Shown piece by piece: positions 48,895 to 58,385 of a stretch of DNA of 64,000 nt. The position numbers and the translations under genes were made by a program. Each line of letters starts with the position of its first letter. The stretch's first letter is position 1. The stretch comes from Enterobacter bugandensis (GTDB lineage Bacteria; Pseudomonadota; Gammaproteobacteria; Enterobacterales; Enterobacteriaceae): contig NZ_LT992502.1 in assembly GCF_900324475.1 (NCBI RefSeq), forward strand, positions 1,178,001-1,242,000, given 5' to 3'. The notes beneath the pieces were generated by a model. The model had not been told where the DNA came from. It searched no databases and saw nothing but the letters and a program-made list of their open reading frames with translations.

Positions 48895-48943
48895 CCCCTC
48901 ACCCTAACCCTCGCCTCTTTGGGGAGAGGGCCGGGGTGAGGGG
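48895..48943. repeat. Intergenic palindromic repeat, copy 4 (most complete)
   Basis: Outer arms cccctcac...gtgagggg enclose an inner cctcttt-ggggagaggg palindrome, with ccctaaccc between. It shows the full nested structure that the copies at 6174, 15327 and 32124 carry in part. It separates the ATPase gene from the RND operon. Confidence 0.82.
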
Positions 48944-48966
48944 AGAAACAACGCTGAGGTACTCCC

Positions 48967-50031
48967 ATGAAACTTCCACTCCTGTTCGCACTTCTTGTCA
49001 GTACCCTGCAACCCGTCTTCGCCGCCGCGGTCCCCGTTCGCGTCGCCACCGTGGAGCAGACCGCCCACGCCGCCGAGCGCCAGATCCCGGGACGCATCGA
49101 AGCCATTCACACCGTTGAACTGCGCGCACGCACGGAAGGCGTGATAACGAAAATCAACTTCCGCGACGGGCAGTACGTGAAAAAAGGCGACGTGCTGTTC
49201 GAGCTGGACGACGCCGAGCCGCGCGCTGCCCTGCGTCTGGCGCAGGCTGAAGTGAGAAGCGCTGAAGCCACGCTGCGTCAGGCGCAGCAGCAGCTTTCCC
49301 GCTTCGAAAGCCTGGGCAGCAGCAACGCCATCAGCCGTCACGACGTGGACAACGCCCGCATGCAGCGCGACGTGGCGAGCGCCGCGCTGGAGCAGGCGAA
49401 AGCCCGGCTCGACACCCGCAGCGTCACCCTGAACTACACCCGCATCACCTCGCCGATTGACGGTCGCGTGGGCCACAGCCAGTTCCACGTGGGCAGCCTG
49501 GTGAATCCTGCCAGCGGCGTGCTGGTGGAGGTGGTGCAGCTCGATCCCATCCGCATCGCCTTTGCGCTGGAGGAGGGGGCGTTTGCCACCAAAGCCGGAC
49601 AGCACGCGGATATCAGCGCCATGAAGCAGGCCTGGCAGGCGCTGATCGACAGCAACGGTCAGCGCGTCGGCGGGGAACTGACGTCCGTGGACAACCGGAT
49701 CGATCCGCGCACCGCCAGCGTGATGCTGCGCGCCGAGTTCGCTAACCCGCGCCACCAGCTGCTGCCCGGCGGCAACGTGAATGTCTACCTGCGTCCGGCG
49801 AGCGAGCTGCCGGTGCTGACGCTGCCTGCCGCCGCGGTCCAGCAGAACGGCGACGGCTACTTTGCCTGGGTCGTTAACGCCGACGGCAAAGCCGAAAGGC
49901 GCCCGCTGAGCGTGGCCGGGCATATCGGCCAGCAGTTTCAGATTGCCTCCGGCGTGAAGCCCGGTGAGCGAGCGATTACCGACGGCGCGCAGCGCGTGCA
50001 GCCCGGCGCTGCCGTCCAGATACTCAATTAA
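48967..50031 (+). CDS. RND efflux periplasmic adaptor (membrane fusion protein)
   Basis: 354 residues. Signal peptide ending VFA without a lipobox cysteine, so it is probably a soluble or peripherally bound adaptor unlike lipidated AcrA. Domains: barrel-sandwich halves (VELRARTEGVITKINFRDGQYVKKGDVL and ITSPIDGRVGHSQFHVGSLV), an intervening alpha hairpin (LAQAEVRSAEATLRQAQQQLS...), beta-barrel and membrane-proximal domain. Followed at 9 bp by the pump gene. Confidence 0.92.
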   Translation: MKLPLLFALLVSTLQPVFAAAVPVRVATVEQTAHAAERQIPGRIEAIHTVELRARTEGVITKINFRDGQYVKKGDVLFELDDAEPRAALRLAQAEVRSAEATLRQAQQQLSRFESLGSSNAISRHDVDNARMQRDVASAALEQAKARLDTRSVTLNYTRITSPIDGRVGHSQFHVGSLVNPASGVLVEVVQLDPIRIAFALEEGAFATKAGQHADISAMKQAWQALIDSNGQRVGGELTSVDNRIDPRTASVMLRAEFANPRHQLLPGGNVNVYLRPASELPVLTLPAAAVQQNGDGYFAWVVNADGKAERRPLSVAGHIGQQFQIASGVKPGERAITDGAQRVQPGAAVQILN

Positions 50032-50040
50032 GGAGCCATC

Positions 50041-53000
50041 ATGCTGACGTTTTTTATCAAACGCCCGCGCTTCGCGATGGTGATTGCGCTGGTCATCACC
50101 CTGCTGGGGGCCATCGCGCTGAGGATTATTCCGGTGGAGCAGTACCCGCAGATCACCCCGCCAGTGGTGAATGTGTCCGCCAGCTGGCCGGGCGCCAGCT
50201 CGGCTGACGTGGCGGAGGCCATCGCCACGCCGCTGGAGACGCAGCTTAACGGGGTGGATCATATGCTCTATATGGAGTCCACCAGCTCGGATGAAGGCAC
50301 CTACAGCCTGAACATCACCTTTGCGGCGGGGACCGATCCGGACCTTGCTGCCATCGACGTGCAAAACCGCGTGGCGCAGGCCGTGGCGCAGCTGCCGACC
50401 GAGGCACAGCAAAACGGCGTGCAGGTGCGCAAGCGCGCCACCAACCTGATGATGGGTGTAAGCCTTTACTCACCGAACAACACCCACACGCCGCTGTTTG
50501 TCAGCAACTACGCCAGCACGCAGGTGCGCGAGGCGCTGTCGCGTCTGCCGGGCGTGGGACAGGTGCAGATGTTTGGCGCGCGGGACTACAGCATGCGCAT
50601 CTGGCTGCGTCCGGACCGCATGAACGCCCTGAACGTGACCACCGATGACGTGGCGCAGGCGCTGCGCGAGCAGAACGTGCAGGGAGCGGCGGGCCAGATC
50701 GGTACGCCACCGGTATTCAACGGCCAGCAGCAGACGCTGACCATCAACGGGCTGGGGCGCTTAAGCCAGGCCGAAGACTTTGCCGACATCATTATTCGCG
50801 CCGGGGAGATGGGCCAGCTGGTGCGCATGAAGGACGTCGCCACCATCGAGCTCGGCTCGCGCAGCTACAGCTCGGGCGCACAGCTGAACGGGCATGACTC
50901 TGCTTACCTTGGCATCTACCCAACGCCGTCCGCCAACGCCCTGCGCGTGGCCGACGCGGTGCGCGCGGAGCTGGAGCGTCTCTCGACGCGCTTCCCGGAC
51001 GACCTGGTCTACGAGGTAAAATTCGACACCACCACCTTTGTTGCCGCCACCATTAAAGAGATTGGCGTCTCGCTGGCGCTGACCATGCTGGCGGTTGTGG
51101 TGGTCGTTTCCCTGTTCCTGCAAAGCTGGCGCGCGACGCTGATTGTCGCCCTCGCCATTCCGGTGTCTCTGGTGGGCACCTTTGCGGTGCTCTACGCGCT
51201 CGGCTACTCCGCCAACACGCTGAGCCTGTTCGCCATTATTCTGGCGCTGACCATGGTGGTGGATGATGCCATCGTGGTGGTGGAAAGCGTCGAAACCCTG
51301 ATGGCGGAAGGACAGAGCCGCACGGCGGCGACCGCGCTGGCGCTGCGCCAGATCGCCGGGCCGGTGATTGCTACCACGCTGGTGCTGCTGGCGGTGTTTG
51401 TGCCGGTTGCGCTCCTGCCGGGAATTGTGGGCGAGCTGTACCGCCAGTTCGCGGTGACGCTCTCCACCGCCGTCACGCTCTCAAGCCTGGTGGCGCTGAC
51501 CCTGACGCCCGCGCTCTGCGCGATGCTACTGCGCCCGCGTCCGGCGAAGCCTGCCGCCATTTTCCGTGGGTTCAACCGTGGGCTGGACGCCACGCGCACG
51601 CTTTATACCCGGATAGTGAGCGTATTCAACCGGCGTCCGTGGCTGGCGCTGCTGGCCACCGCAGGCGCGGCGGCGGTGGTGGCGTTCAGCTTTATGTCGA
51701 TGCCAAAGGGCTTCCTGCCCCAGGAAGATCAGGGCTACTTCTTCGCCAGCGTCCAGCTGCCGGAAGCGGCCTCGCTGGAGCGCACCGAAGCGGTGATGGC
51801 TACCGCGCGCGAGCTGATCGCTAAAAACCCGGCGGTGGAAGACGTGATTCAGGTCTCCGGGTTTAACATCCTCAACGGCACCAGCGCCTCCAACGGCGGG
51901 TTTATCTCCATCATGCTGAAGAACTGGAGCGAGCGCCCGCCGCTGGACGAGGTGATGGGCACCCTTCAGCGCCAGCTGCTGGCCCTGCCGGAAGCGACCA
52001 TCATAACCTTCGCGCCGCCGACGCTGCCGGGGCTGGGCAACGCCTCTGGCTTCGACCTGCGCATTCAGGCGCAGGCAGGGCAGAGCCCGGCGGAGCTGGA
52101 GCGCGTCACGCGTGAGGTGCTGGCAAAAGCCAACCAGCATCCGCAGCTGAGCCGCGTGTTCACCACCTGGAGCAGCAACGTGCCGCAGCTGACGCTGACC
52201 GTTGACCGCGAGCGTGCGGCCCGGCTCGACGTGCCGGTGTCGCGCATCTTCAGCAGTCTGCAAACCGCCTTCGGCGGCACCCGCGCCGGGGATTTCAGCG
52301 TCAACAACCGCGTCTACCACGTGGTGATGCAGAATGAGATGCAGTGGCGCGAGCGCGCGGAGCAAATCAGCGAGCTGTTCGTACGCAGCAACAGCGGCGA
52401 GCGGGTGCGTCTGAGCAACCTCGTCACCATCACGCCGACCGTCGGCGCGCCATTTATTCAGCAGTACAACCAGTTCCCGTCGGTATCGGTAAGCGGTTCG
52501 GCAGCGGAAGGGGTAAGCAGCAGCACCGCGATGGCGGCGATGGGCGAAATTCTGGCGCAGAGCCTGCCTGCCGGGTACGACTACGCCTGGAGCGGCATGT
52601 CGTATCAGGAGCAGCAGACCGGCAACCAGGCGGTATGGATTGTGCTGGCGGCGGTGGTGATGGCGTGGCTGTTCCTCGTCGCCCAGTACGAGAGCTGGAC
52701 GCTCCCGGCGAGCGTGATGCTTTCGGTGCTGTTCGCCATCGGCGGGGCGCTGGTCTGGCTGTGGCTGGCGGGCTACGCCAACGACGTATACGTCCAGATC
52801 GGTCTGGTCTTGCTGATCGCGTTAGCGGCGAAAAACGCGATTCTTATTGTGGAGTTCGCTCGCGCGCGGCGGATGGACGGGATGGCGATTGTCGATGCCG
52901 CGCGGGAAGGGGCATCGCGCCGCTTCCGCGCGGTGATGATGACCGCCGTGTCGTTCATCATCGGCGTCCTGCCGATGATGCTGGCGACCGGGGCGGGTGC

Positions 53001-53175
53001 CCAGAGCCGCCGCATCATTGGCACTACGGTGTTCAGCGGCATGCTGGTGGCAACCGTGGTAGGGATTGTGTTTATCCCCGCGCTGTTCGTGCTGTTCCAG
53101 CGCCTGCGCGAGTGGGGCCACGGCCTTACGGACTCGTCGCCCACAGCTCGCAGTGCTTCTGAACCAGAGAAATAA
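50041..53175 (+). CDS. RND multidrug efflux pump (HAE1 family)
   Basis: 1044 residues, the usual length for AcrB relatives. N-terminal [38 protein letters not shown], proton-relay aspartates in [14 protein letters not shown] (TM4), porter-domain repeats and the C-terminal [21 protein letters not shown]. It forms a two-gene operon with the adaptor; no outer-membrane channel gene follows, so TolC probably serves. Its last 50 bp overlap the end of the convergent ybdK. Confidence 0.93.
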   Translation: MLTFFIKRPRFAMVIALVITLLGAIALRIIPVEQYPQITPPVVNVSASWPGASSADVAEAIATPLETQLNGVDHMLYMESTSSDEGTYSLNITFAAGTDPDLAAIDVQNRVAQAVAQLPTEAQQNGVQVRKRATNLMMGVSLYSPNNTHTPLFVSNYASTQVREALSRLPGVGQVQMFGARDYSMRIWLRPDRMNALNVTTDDVAQALREQNVQGAAGQIGTPPVFNGQQQTLTINGLGRLSQAEDFADIIIRAGEMGQLVRMKDVATIELGSRSYSSGAQLNGHDSAYLGIYPTPSANALRVADAVRAELERLSTRFPDDLVYEVKFDTTTFVAATIKEIGVSLALTMLAVVVVVSLFLQSWRATLIVALAIPVSLVGTFAVLYALGYSANTLSLFAIILALTMVVDDAIVVVESVETLMAEGQSRTAATALALRQIAGPVIATTLVLLAVFVPVALLPGIVGELYRQFAVTLSTAVTLSSLVALTLTPALCAMLLRPRPAKPAAIFRGFNRGLDATRTLYTRIVSVFNRRPWLALLATAGAAAVVAFSFMSMPKGFLPQEDQGYFFASVQLPEAASLERTEAVMATARELIAKNPAVEDVIQVSGFNILNGTSASNGGFISIMLKNWSERPPLDEVMGTLQRQLLALPEATIITFAPPTLPGLGNASGFDLRIQAQAGQSPAELERVTREVLAKANQHPQLSRVFTTWSSNVPQLTLTVDRERAARLDVPVSRIFSSLQTAFGGTRAGDFSVNNRVYHVVMQNEMQWRERAEQISELFVRSNSGERVRLSNLVTITPTVGAPFIQQYNQFPSVSVSGSAAEGVSSSTAMAAMGEILAQSLPAGYDYAWSGMSYQEQQTGNQAVWIVLAAVVMAWLFLVAQYESWTLPASVMLSVLFAIGGALVWLWLAGYANDVYVQIGLVLLIALAAKNAILIVEFARARRMDGMAIVDAAREGASRRFRAVMMTAVSFIIGVLPMMLATGAGAQSRRIIGTTVFSGMLVATVVGIVFIPALFVLFQRLREWGHGLTDSSPTARSASEPEK

Positions 53176-54247
53176 GCGAGCCGCCGTCGGCGATGAAGTC
53201 CCGCATGCGCTGCGCCTCGCTCTTGCCCTGCTTTAACAGCAGGGCAATTTCATTAATTGCGCTCGTTGCGCCGAGCTTCTCGGCCGACGGCGCAACCTGC
53301 TCCAGCAGCCAGGCGATATCGTCCGCCACGGTTTTGTGCTCGCCGGTATGCACGTCCGTCAGAACCCCCTCCAGCCCGTAGCGACACGCCTGAAAACGGT
53401 TAAAGCGGTACAGCAGAAAATCCCGCTCCTGATGCTTATACGGCCGCGTGGTCAGCAGCCAGTGGGACGTGGCCTGGATCAGCCCGGCGATATTAATCGC
53501 GTGGCCGAGCGTCAGCGGGGTATCCATCACCCGTACCTCAACGGTGCCAAAGTGCGGGCTGGGGCGGATGTCCCAGTGCAGATCTTTAATGCTGTCGATC
53601 ATGCTGGTAGCGCTCAGGCGGCGGAACAGCCCCTCGAACTCCTGCCAGCTGTTAACCCACGGCATCTGGCCGTTATCCGGGAACCCCGAAAAGATATTGA
53701 GCCGCGACGAGGAGAACTTCGTGTCGGTGCCCTGCATGTACGGCGAGGCGGCCGCCAGGGCGATAAAGTGCGGCACAAAGCGCGACAGGCCGTGCAGGAG
53801 GTAAATGGCGTCATCCCCGGTCCGGCAGCCGACGTGCACGTGCTGTCCGAACACCGTTGCCTGCAAAATCAGATAGCCAAAGCGCTCCAGCGTGACGTTA
53901 TAGCGCTCGTCGTCGCACACCTCCTGACGCTGCCACTTCTGGAACGGATGGGTCCCGCCGCCGCAGATCTGAATATGCTGCTCCGCCGCCGCGCGCAGGA
54001 TGCTCTGCTGCATCACCGAGAACTGCGCCGCCGCCTGGTCAATGTTCTGGCACACGCCGGTGGCGATTTCGAGCATGCTTTCGGTGATATCGTGTTTGAC
54101 TTCACCGCCTTTGATGTCGTCTTTGACGGCGGCGATGAGGGCAGAGGAGTCCTGGCTCAGATCGTAGCCCGGCGGGTTAACCACCTGCAGTTCGAGTTCG
54201 ATGCCGAGGGTGAACGGTTCAGAGGATTTGAAATCAGGTAAAGGCAT
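53126..54247 (-). CDS. ybdK: YbdK carboxylate-amine ligase (glutamate-cysteine ligase 2 family)
   Basis: 373 residues from [23 protein letters not shown], the E. coli start. GCS2-family residues: [38 protein letters not shown], and [16 protein letters not shown]. coli YbdK has weak gamma-glutamyl:cysteine ligase activity. The end overlaps the convergent RND gene. Segments of this gene reappear as a relic at 56912-57036. Confidence 0.94.
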   Translation of the reverse strand: MPLPDFKSSEPFTLGIELELQVVNPPGYDLSQDSSALIAAVKDDIKGGEVKHDITESMLEIATGVCQNIDQAAAQFSVMQQSILRAAAEQHIQICGGGTHPFQKWQRQEVCDDERYNVTLERFGYLILQATVFGQHVHVGCRTGDDAIYLLHGLSRFVPHFIALAAASPYMQGTDTKFSSSRLNIFSGFPDNGQMPWVNSWQEFEGLFRRLSATSMIDSIKDLHWDIRPSPHFGTVEVRVMDTPLTLGHAINIAGLIQATSHWLLTTRPYKHQERDFLLYRFNRFQACRYGLEGVLTDVHTGEHKTVADDIAWLLEQVAPSAEKLGATSAINEIALLLKQGKSEAQRMRDFIADGGSLISLVQKHCELWATSP

Positions 54248-54352
54248 GGCGCACTCCGTTGTCTGTTGTGTGTTGAGTATAGACAACGACGTGGCGCTCA
54301 CTTTTCAGGGTGGTATAACTGTTAGCAGGCTTAGCGAAAAGAGGGGTTAACC

Positions 54353-55243
54353 ATGTCTGAGAATCCAGTTATTGCGCTGATTGGTCCCGGCGCGATTGGC
54401 ACCACCATTGCCGCGGTGTTGCATGACGCTGGCCGCATGCCGCTGCTCTGCGGACGCACCGCGCATCCGGAATTACGCCTGCGTTACGACGAGGGGGAAA
54501 CGGTTGTGCCCGGTCCGGTATTCACCGATCCGTCCGTCATTACTCGCCCCGCAGATCTTGTTTTTGTGGCGGTAAAAACGACGCAAAATTCCGACAGCGC
54601 CGGATGGCTGCGCGCGCTGTGCGATGAAAACACCGTGGTCTGCGCGCTGCAAAACGGCGTAGAGCAGAAGGCGCAGCTTGAGCCATTGGTCAGTGGCGCA
54701 ACGGTGCTGCCGTCGGTGGTCTGGTTCCCGGCGCAGCGCGAGCCGGATGCCTCCGTCTGGCTGCGCGCCAAACCGCGCCTGACGCTGCCGGACGAGCCCC
54801 AGGCGCAGCGGGTGGTCGAAGCGCTTCGTGATACGCGCTGCGCGGTTGAGCTCTCGGAAGATTTCGCCACCGTCGCCTGGCGCAAGCTGCTGCAAAACGC
54901 GGTCGCCGGGCTGATGGTGCTGGCCAACCGCCGCGCCGGGATGTTCAGGCGCGAGGATGTCAGCGAGCTGGCGCTGGCCTACCTGCGCGAAGGGCTGACC
55001 GTCGCCCGCGCTGAAGGGGCGAAGCTGAACGATGACGTGGCGCAGGAGATCCTGGCGAACTTCCAACGCGCGCCCGTGGATTTGGGTACGTCGATTCTCG
55101 CTGACCGTCAGGCGGATCGCCCGATGGAGTGGGATATCCGTAACGGCGTCATCCAGCGCTACGGCCGCAGGCACGGCATTGCGGTGCCCATCAGCGATGT
55201 AGTGGTGCCGCTGCTGGCGGCGGGGAGTGAGGGGCCGGGATGA
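54353..55243 (+). CDS. Ketopantoate reductase-like oxidoreductase (PanE/ApbA family)
   Basis: 296 residues: N-terminal Rossmann motif (IALIGPGAIGTTIAAVL), VFVAVKTTQ, ALQNGVEQ and the C-terminal helical domain with VAWRKLLQNAVAGLM (active Lys region). A paralogue of PanE; the natural substrate could be another 2-keto acid. The last ~48 codons are duplicated at 57037-57187. Confidence 0.88.
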   Translation: MSENPVIALIGPGAIGTTIAAVLHDAGRMPLLCGRTAHPELRLRYDEGETVVPGPVFTDPSVITRPADLVFVAVKTTQNSDSAGWLRALCDENTVVCALQNGVEQKAQLEPLVSGATVLPSVVWFPAQREPDASVWLRAKPRLTLPDEPQAQRVVEALRDTRCAVELSEDFATVAWRKLLQNAVAGLMVLANRRAGMFRREDVSELALAYLREGLTVARAEGAKLNDDVAQEILANFQRAPVDLGTSILADRQADRPMEWDIRNGVIQRYGRRHGIAVPISDVVVPLLAAGSEGPG

Positions 55244-55296
55244 GCCTGGGTCTGGAGTGAAGGAAAGACCCGGCCGTTGTGCGCCGGGTAGCGTCT

Positions 55297-55731
55297 CTAC
55301 TTAGCCTGACGGGCTTTCTCTGCTTTCAACTCTTCCATGGTTGCCTCCAGAATCCAGAGGCACTGAGCACCCTCAAACGTTTCCAGCAGCGCCCGGCGGG
55401 TACGCTGATAGAACGCGTCGATTTCTTCGGGGGATTTCTCTAAAGGCGGCGTGCAGACAATATCGCTGCCTACCATGTGCGGCCACTTTCCGGCGTCAAT
55501 GGCGCGGAGCGCTTTCAGCGTTGCGTTCGTGTTTGTTATGAGCGCTGCGGCTAAGGCGTCCTCCAGCTGTTGCGCCTGCTTGACGTCAGCCGTAGCAGAC
55601 AGGGTAGGAGCTTGCTCAATCCAGTGTGCATCACCAGAGGCGATTCCATTAAGTGCTGATGACCAGTCAGTGCTGGCTGCAATGGCTGGGACGGCGAGCG
55701 CACATAGCAGGAGTACGATAGGGTATTTCAT
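55297..55731 (-). CDS. Putative immunity protein of the T6SS Tlde1-like effector (Tldi1-like)
   Basis: 144 residues with a clear signal peptide (MKYPIVLLLCALAVPAIA), so periplasmic, with two cysteines (VCTPP, QCLWI) that could pair. Its ATG overlaps the effector stop by 4 bp, the usual effector-immunity coupling. Periplasmic location matches the place where an L,D-transpeptidase effector would act. Identification rests on context more than on sequence recognition. Confidence 0.65.
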   Translation of the reverse strand: MKYPIVLLLCALAVPAIAASTDWSSALNGIASGDAHWIEQAPTLSATADVKQAQQLEDALAAALITNTNATLKALRAIDAGKWPHMVGSDIVCTPPLEKSPEEIDAFYQRTRRALLETFEGAQCLWILEATMEELKAEKARQAK

Positions 55732-56084
55732 CGCACGACCTCAAGGTCACCGCCGTCACGAAGGATTTTACGTCGCGTTGACAGTGAGAGAATGATGCAC
55801 CCCTCTGATGCAAACCCGGCTGGACCATACTTGTGGTCACCATGAATGCGGAATTCTGAGCGACCAAAACTCTCTCCGGAGGTTTGCTCAAGGATGATTG
55901 TAATTGGTCCTTTTGAATTCGAATGACCCGCGATTTTATATGTCCCGCGAGGCAGTGGCCCCAGTCCCTTTACATGCTGACGGTCCGGGTTGTTTTTATT
56001 CGTAAGAGCTCCGGAATATCCGGTTTCAATTAATTTGCCGTCTTTATACATCTTGCCGGTAGACTGCTCATACTTCCATACCAT
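55728..56084 (-). CDS. T6SS L,D-transpeptidase-fold effector, Tlde1-like (DUF2778)
   Basis: 118 residues from MVWKYEQSTGKMYKDGKLI, with ribosome site aaggag. The DUF2778 pattern is present: substrate-cleft segment GLGPLPRGTYKI, then RIHGDHK (His81, His84) and SEGCI (Ser93, Cys96), the catalytic His/Cys set of Tlde1. Salmonella Tlde1 cuts or exchanges D-amino acids on peptidoglycan stem peptides in rival cells. No signal peptide, as expected for delivery by the secretion tube. It is 10 bp downstream of hcp, so probable cargo of that Hcp. Confidence 0.8.
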   Translation of the reverse strand: MVWKYEQSTGKMYKDGKLIETGYSGALTNKNNPDRQHVKGLGPLPRGTYKIAGHSNSKGPITIILEQTSGESFGRSEFRIHGDHKYGPAGFASEGCIILSLSTRRKILRDGGDLEVVR

Positions 56085-56094
56085 AACGTTCTCC

Positions 56095-56586
56095 TTATGC
56101 CGTTTTGCGATCATTCCAGCTATCAGAATGCATGATGTTACCGTCGACATAGCGCCAGGTAATTTTTTCATACAGCAGTTCTACCAGCTCAAGATGGTTA
56201 TGTTTCTCATAGTCAGGATCTTTGACGTCAAGCATCATTGGACAGACGCTGACGATCGTCACTCCTTCCATAAGGCTGGAAAAATATTCCACTTCCTGGC
56301 CGGCATCGTTGATATGGTAAAACTTTACCTCTGCGGATTTTAGCTTCTGACCTGTGCTGACAGCCTTGTACAAATAGGGGCTGGAGGCGTCGATCTCTTT
56401 ATCGAAAGAATAAGGGGAATGGACGCGAAGACTTGTTGCTTTGCCGTTATGCTTGTCCGTGGGTTGCATTACGCCGTGGTTCAGTGCGATTAACTCAATA
56501 CTTCCTTCACGACCATGTATATCGACAGAGCCTTTGATGTCGGCACCACCGTCGTCTTTGAGCCATAAATAAGCGGGAATAGCCAT
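56095..56586 (-). CDS. Hcp-family type VI secretion tube protein
   Basis: 163 residues: MAIPAYLWLKDDGGADIKGSVDI with the Hcp1 pattern GSIELIALNHGV, FSFDKEIDASSPYLYKAV-like central strand region and YEKITWRYVDGNIMHSDSW at the C-terminus. Members form hexameric rings that carry small effectors. No other T6SS structural gene is in the window, so this is an orphan module that needs a main cluster elsewhere. Confidence 0.9.
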   Translation of the reverse strand: MAIPAYLWLKDDGGADIKGSVDIHGREGSIELIALNHGVMQPTDKHNGKATSLRVHSPYSFDKEIDASSPYLYKAVSTGQKLKSAEVKFYHINDAGQEVEYFSSLMEGVTIVSVCPMMLDVKDPDYEKHNHLELVELLYEKITWRYVDGNIMHSDSWNDRKTA

Positions 56587-56911
56587 TTGTATAAAACTCC
56601 ATTTAAGAAAATCCTGAAAAAGCCTTTTGGTTAAGTTGGTTAGGTAACCATGGTGACGCTAGCGCTTATAAAGTGGGTCGTCAATTTTTGTACGATTTGG
56701 ATATGAAATGATCTGCATTTTCGTTGATATAAATTAAGAAAATGTGGGATCTTACGGTTTGAAACTGGAAAATTTATTAATGTTTAATGCCGTGGTTTTA
56801 CTTAAGTATTAATTAAGTAAATATTGATTGAAAGTCTAATAAATATTTGGATTGTTATTAGGTTTATATCTATTTAACGATTTATTGATTGGTTAAAAGC
56901 TCATAACGGTT
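56587..56911. other. AT-rich non-coding stretch upstream of hcp
   Basis: No gene seen. Rich in tta/aat runs, much more AT-rich than the surroundings, consistent with foreign DNA and with the hcp promoter. Confidence 0.6.
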
Positions 56912-57187
56912 CGTCAGAATACCCGCAAATCCCTAGCGACATGCCTGAAACGGTTAAAGAGGTTAAGCAGAAAATCCTACTTCCGATGCTTATATAGCCG
57001 TCTGGTTAGCTGCCAGTGCAGATCTTTTATGCTGTCATTCCTGGCCGACCGTCAGGCGGATCGCCCGATGAAGTGGGATATCCGCAACGGCGTCATCCAG
57101 CGCTACGGCCGCAAACACGGCATTGCGGTGCCCATCAGCGACGTGGTGGTGCCGCTGCTGGCGGCGGGGAGCGAGGGGCCGGGCTAA
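56912..57187. pseudogene. Scarred duplicate of ybdK and panE-like 3' segments
   Basis: 56912-57017 aligns with 53358-53464 (inside ybdK), 57014-57036 with 53574-53596, and 57037-57187 with about 55096-55243 (end of the PanE-like gene). The order and strand are kept, with two internal deletions. By eye there are nine mismatches over about 140 bases in the last part. No intact frame for either protein remains. Confidence 0.85.
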
Positions 57188-57278
57188 CGGCCGCTGTTTT
57201 TCCATTCGGCAAAGTAATGGGTGGCCGTGCTGCCCATCGCTTTTCTAAACAAAATGATAAACGCATTCATACCTGAGA
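57184..57278 (-). pseudogene. C-terminal relic of an AraC-family regulator
   Basis: The minus strand ends at TAG (57184-57186) and reads NAFIILFRKAMGSTATHYFA EWKNSGR backward from the stop, the typical end of an AraC-type second HTH (FxRxFRRAxGxTPxxY). No upstream part is present. It overlaps the stop of the panE relic, so panE and an AraC gene were once convergent neighbours. Confidence 0.6.
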
Positions 57279-57357
57279 GTGGAGGCGGGCCGATAGAGAG
57301 GAAGGGAGATGAATATGAATGTCCGCTCTGTGCCAGCAGCAGACGTTGAGGAGAATA

Positions 57358-58257
57358 TCATTTTGATGTGAAATATTTGCGTAATATTTTTTCTAATAGC
57401 GAGAAAACGACCGTCACCCTTTTGGGAGTAATCAGCTGGTAAGGTCGATATAAATAAAGTTGCCATTTCTCCTGTCGGAGCTCTGGCAGTGGGGGAACAA
57501 GTTGGCCGCTTGCTAAGTACTCCCTACAGATAAAATCGCTGGATTGTACAACCGTTTTTCCGGCCAATGCAGCCTGAATTTCGGCGTATGGGTCTGTAGT
57601 ATAAAACTCAATATGACGAGGGACAAAAGTGTTCACTGCGTCACTCATAAACTCAAATGATTTTCCTGTCTCAGGATTAATTAAACCACTAAATGGATAA
57701 CGCTGTCGAAGATCTTCTAAATCAGTAGGTGCTCCCAGACGCTCAATAAGTTCAGGGGATGCAACCAAAATATGTTCAACTTGTCCGATGTTTTTAATGA
57801 TAAAGTTTGGATTAGGTTCTCGCCCTACGCGTATACCTATATCGATACGATGCTCAATAGTATCAAGTTTCATCATATCTAAACGCCAGTCAATAAATAA
57901 ATCAGGATAGGGGCGTAGTGCAGTCAAGAGTTCATACAAGATTTGTTCATGATTTGGAAATCGAAGTAATGTGATGCGAACAATACCTTTCATTTCATTA
58001 TCATCTTTCGCCATCTGAAATAATTTTTCAGAATCTTCCAGCAGTCGCTTCGCTTGGGGTAAAAATAGTTCGCCGAAACTGGTGAGAAAGATCGAACGAG
58101 TATTGCGTTTGAATAAAGGTTCACCAAGTTGTTTCTCCAACTCAGCGACTGTTCGGGTTACTACTGATGGTGAAACCGACAGTTTGATGGCTGCTTCGCG
58201 GAAGTTCAAGGTCTCAGAGGCGATGATGAAAAATTTTAGTGCATCAAGTTTGTTCAT
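57358..58257 (-). CDS. LysR-family transcriptional regulator
   Basis: 299 residues from MNKLDALKFFIIASETLNFREAAIKLSVSPSVVTRTVAELEKQLG. The longer open frame begins with 14 unconserved residues. N-terminal winged HTH and a periplasmic-binding-protein-type sensor domain follow. AT-rich codon use differs from neighbours. Divergent from a flavin reductase gene that it probably regulates. Confidence 0.88.
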   Translation of the reverse strand: MNKLDALKFFIIASETLNFREAAIKLSVSPSVVTRTVAELEKQLGEPLFKRNTRSIFLTSFGELFLPQAKRLLEDSEKLFQMAKDDNEMKGIVRITLLRFPNHEQILYELLTALRPYPDLFIDWRLDMMKLDTIEHRIDIGIRVGREPNPNFIIKNIGQVEHILVASPELIERLGAPTDLEDLRQRYPFSGLINPETGKSFEFMSDAVNTFVPRHIEFYTTDPYAEIQAALAGKTVVQSSDFICREYLASGQLVPPLPELRQEKWQLYLYRPYQLITPKRVTVVFSLLEKILRKYFTSK

Positions 58258-58385
58258 GATTATTGTGAAATTTGCAATAATGTATTTTGATAATAGCAAT
58301 TAATTTGCAACTATTCCAGCCATATAATCGAACAATCAAATAAGTAACCTGTCTTACTTTTTATCAGAACTCAAAAGAGTAAATT

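Noticed and set aside
48904..50412. Minus-strand open frame of about 500 codons opposite the RND genes
   Set aside because: Overlaps the well-supported adaptor and pump; low-complexity antisense translation.
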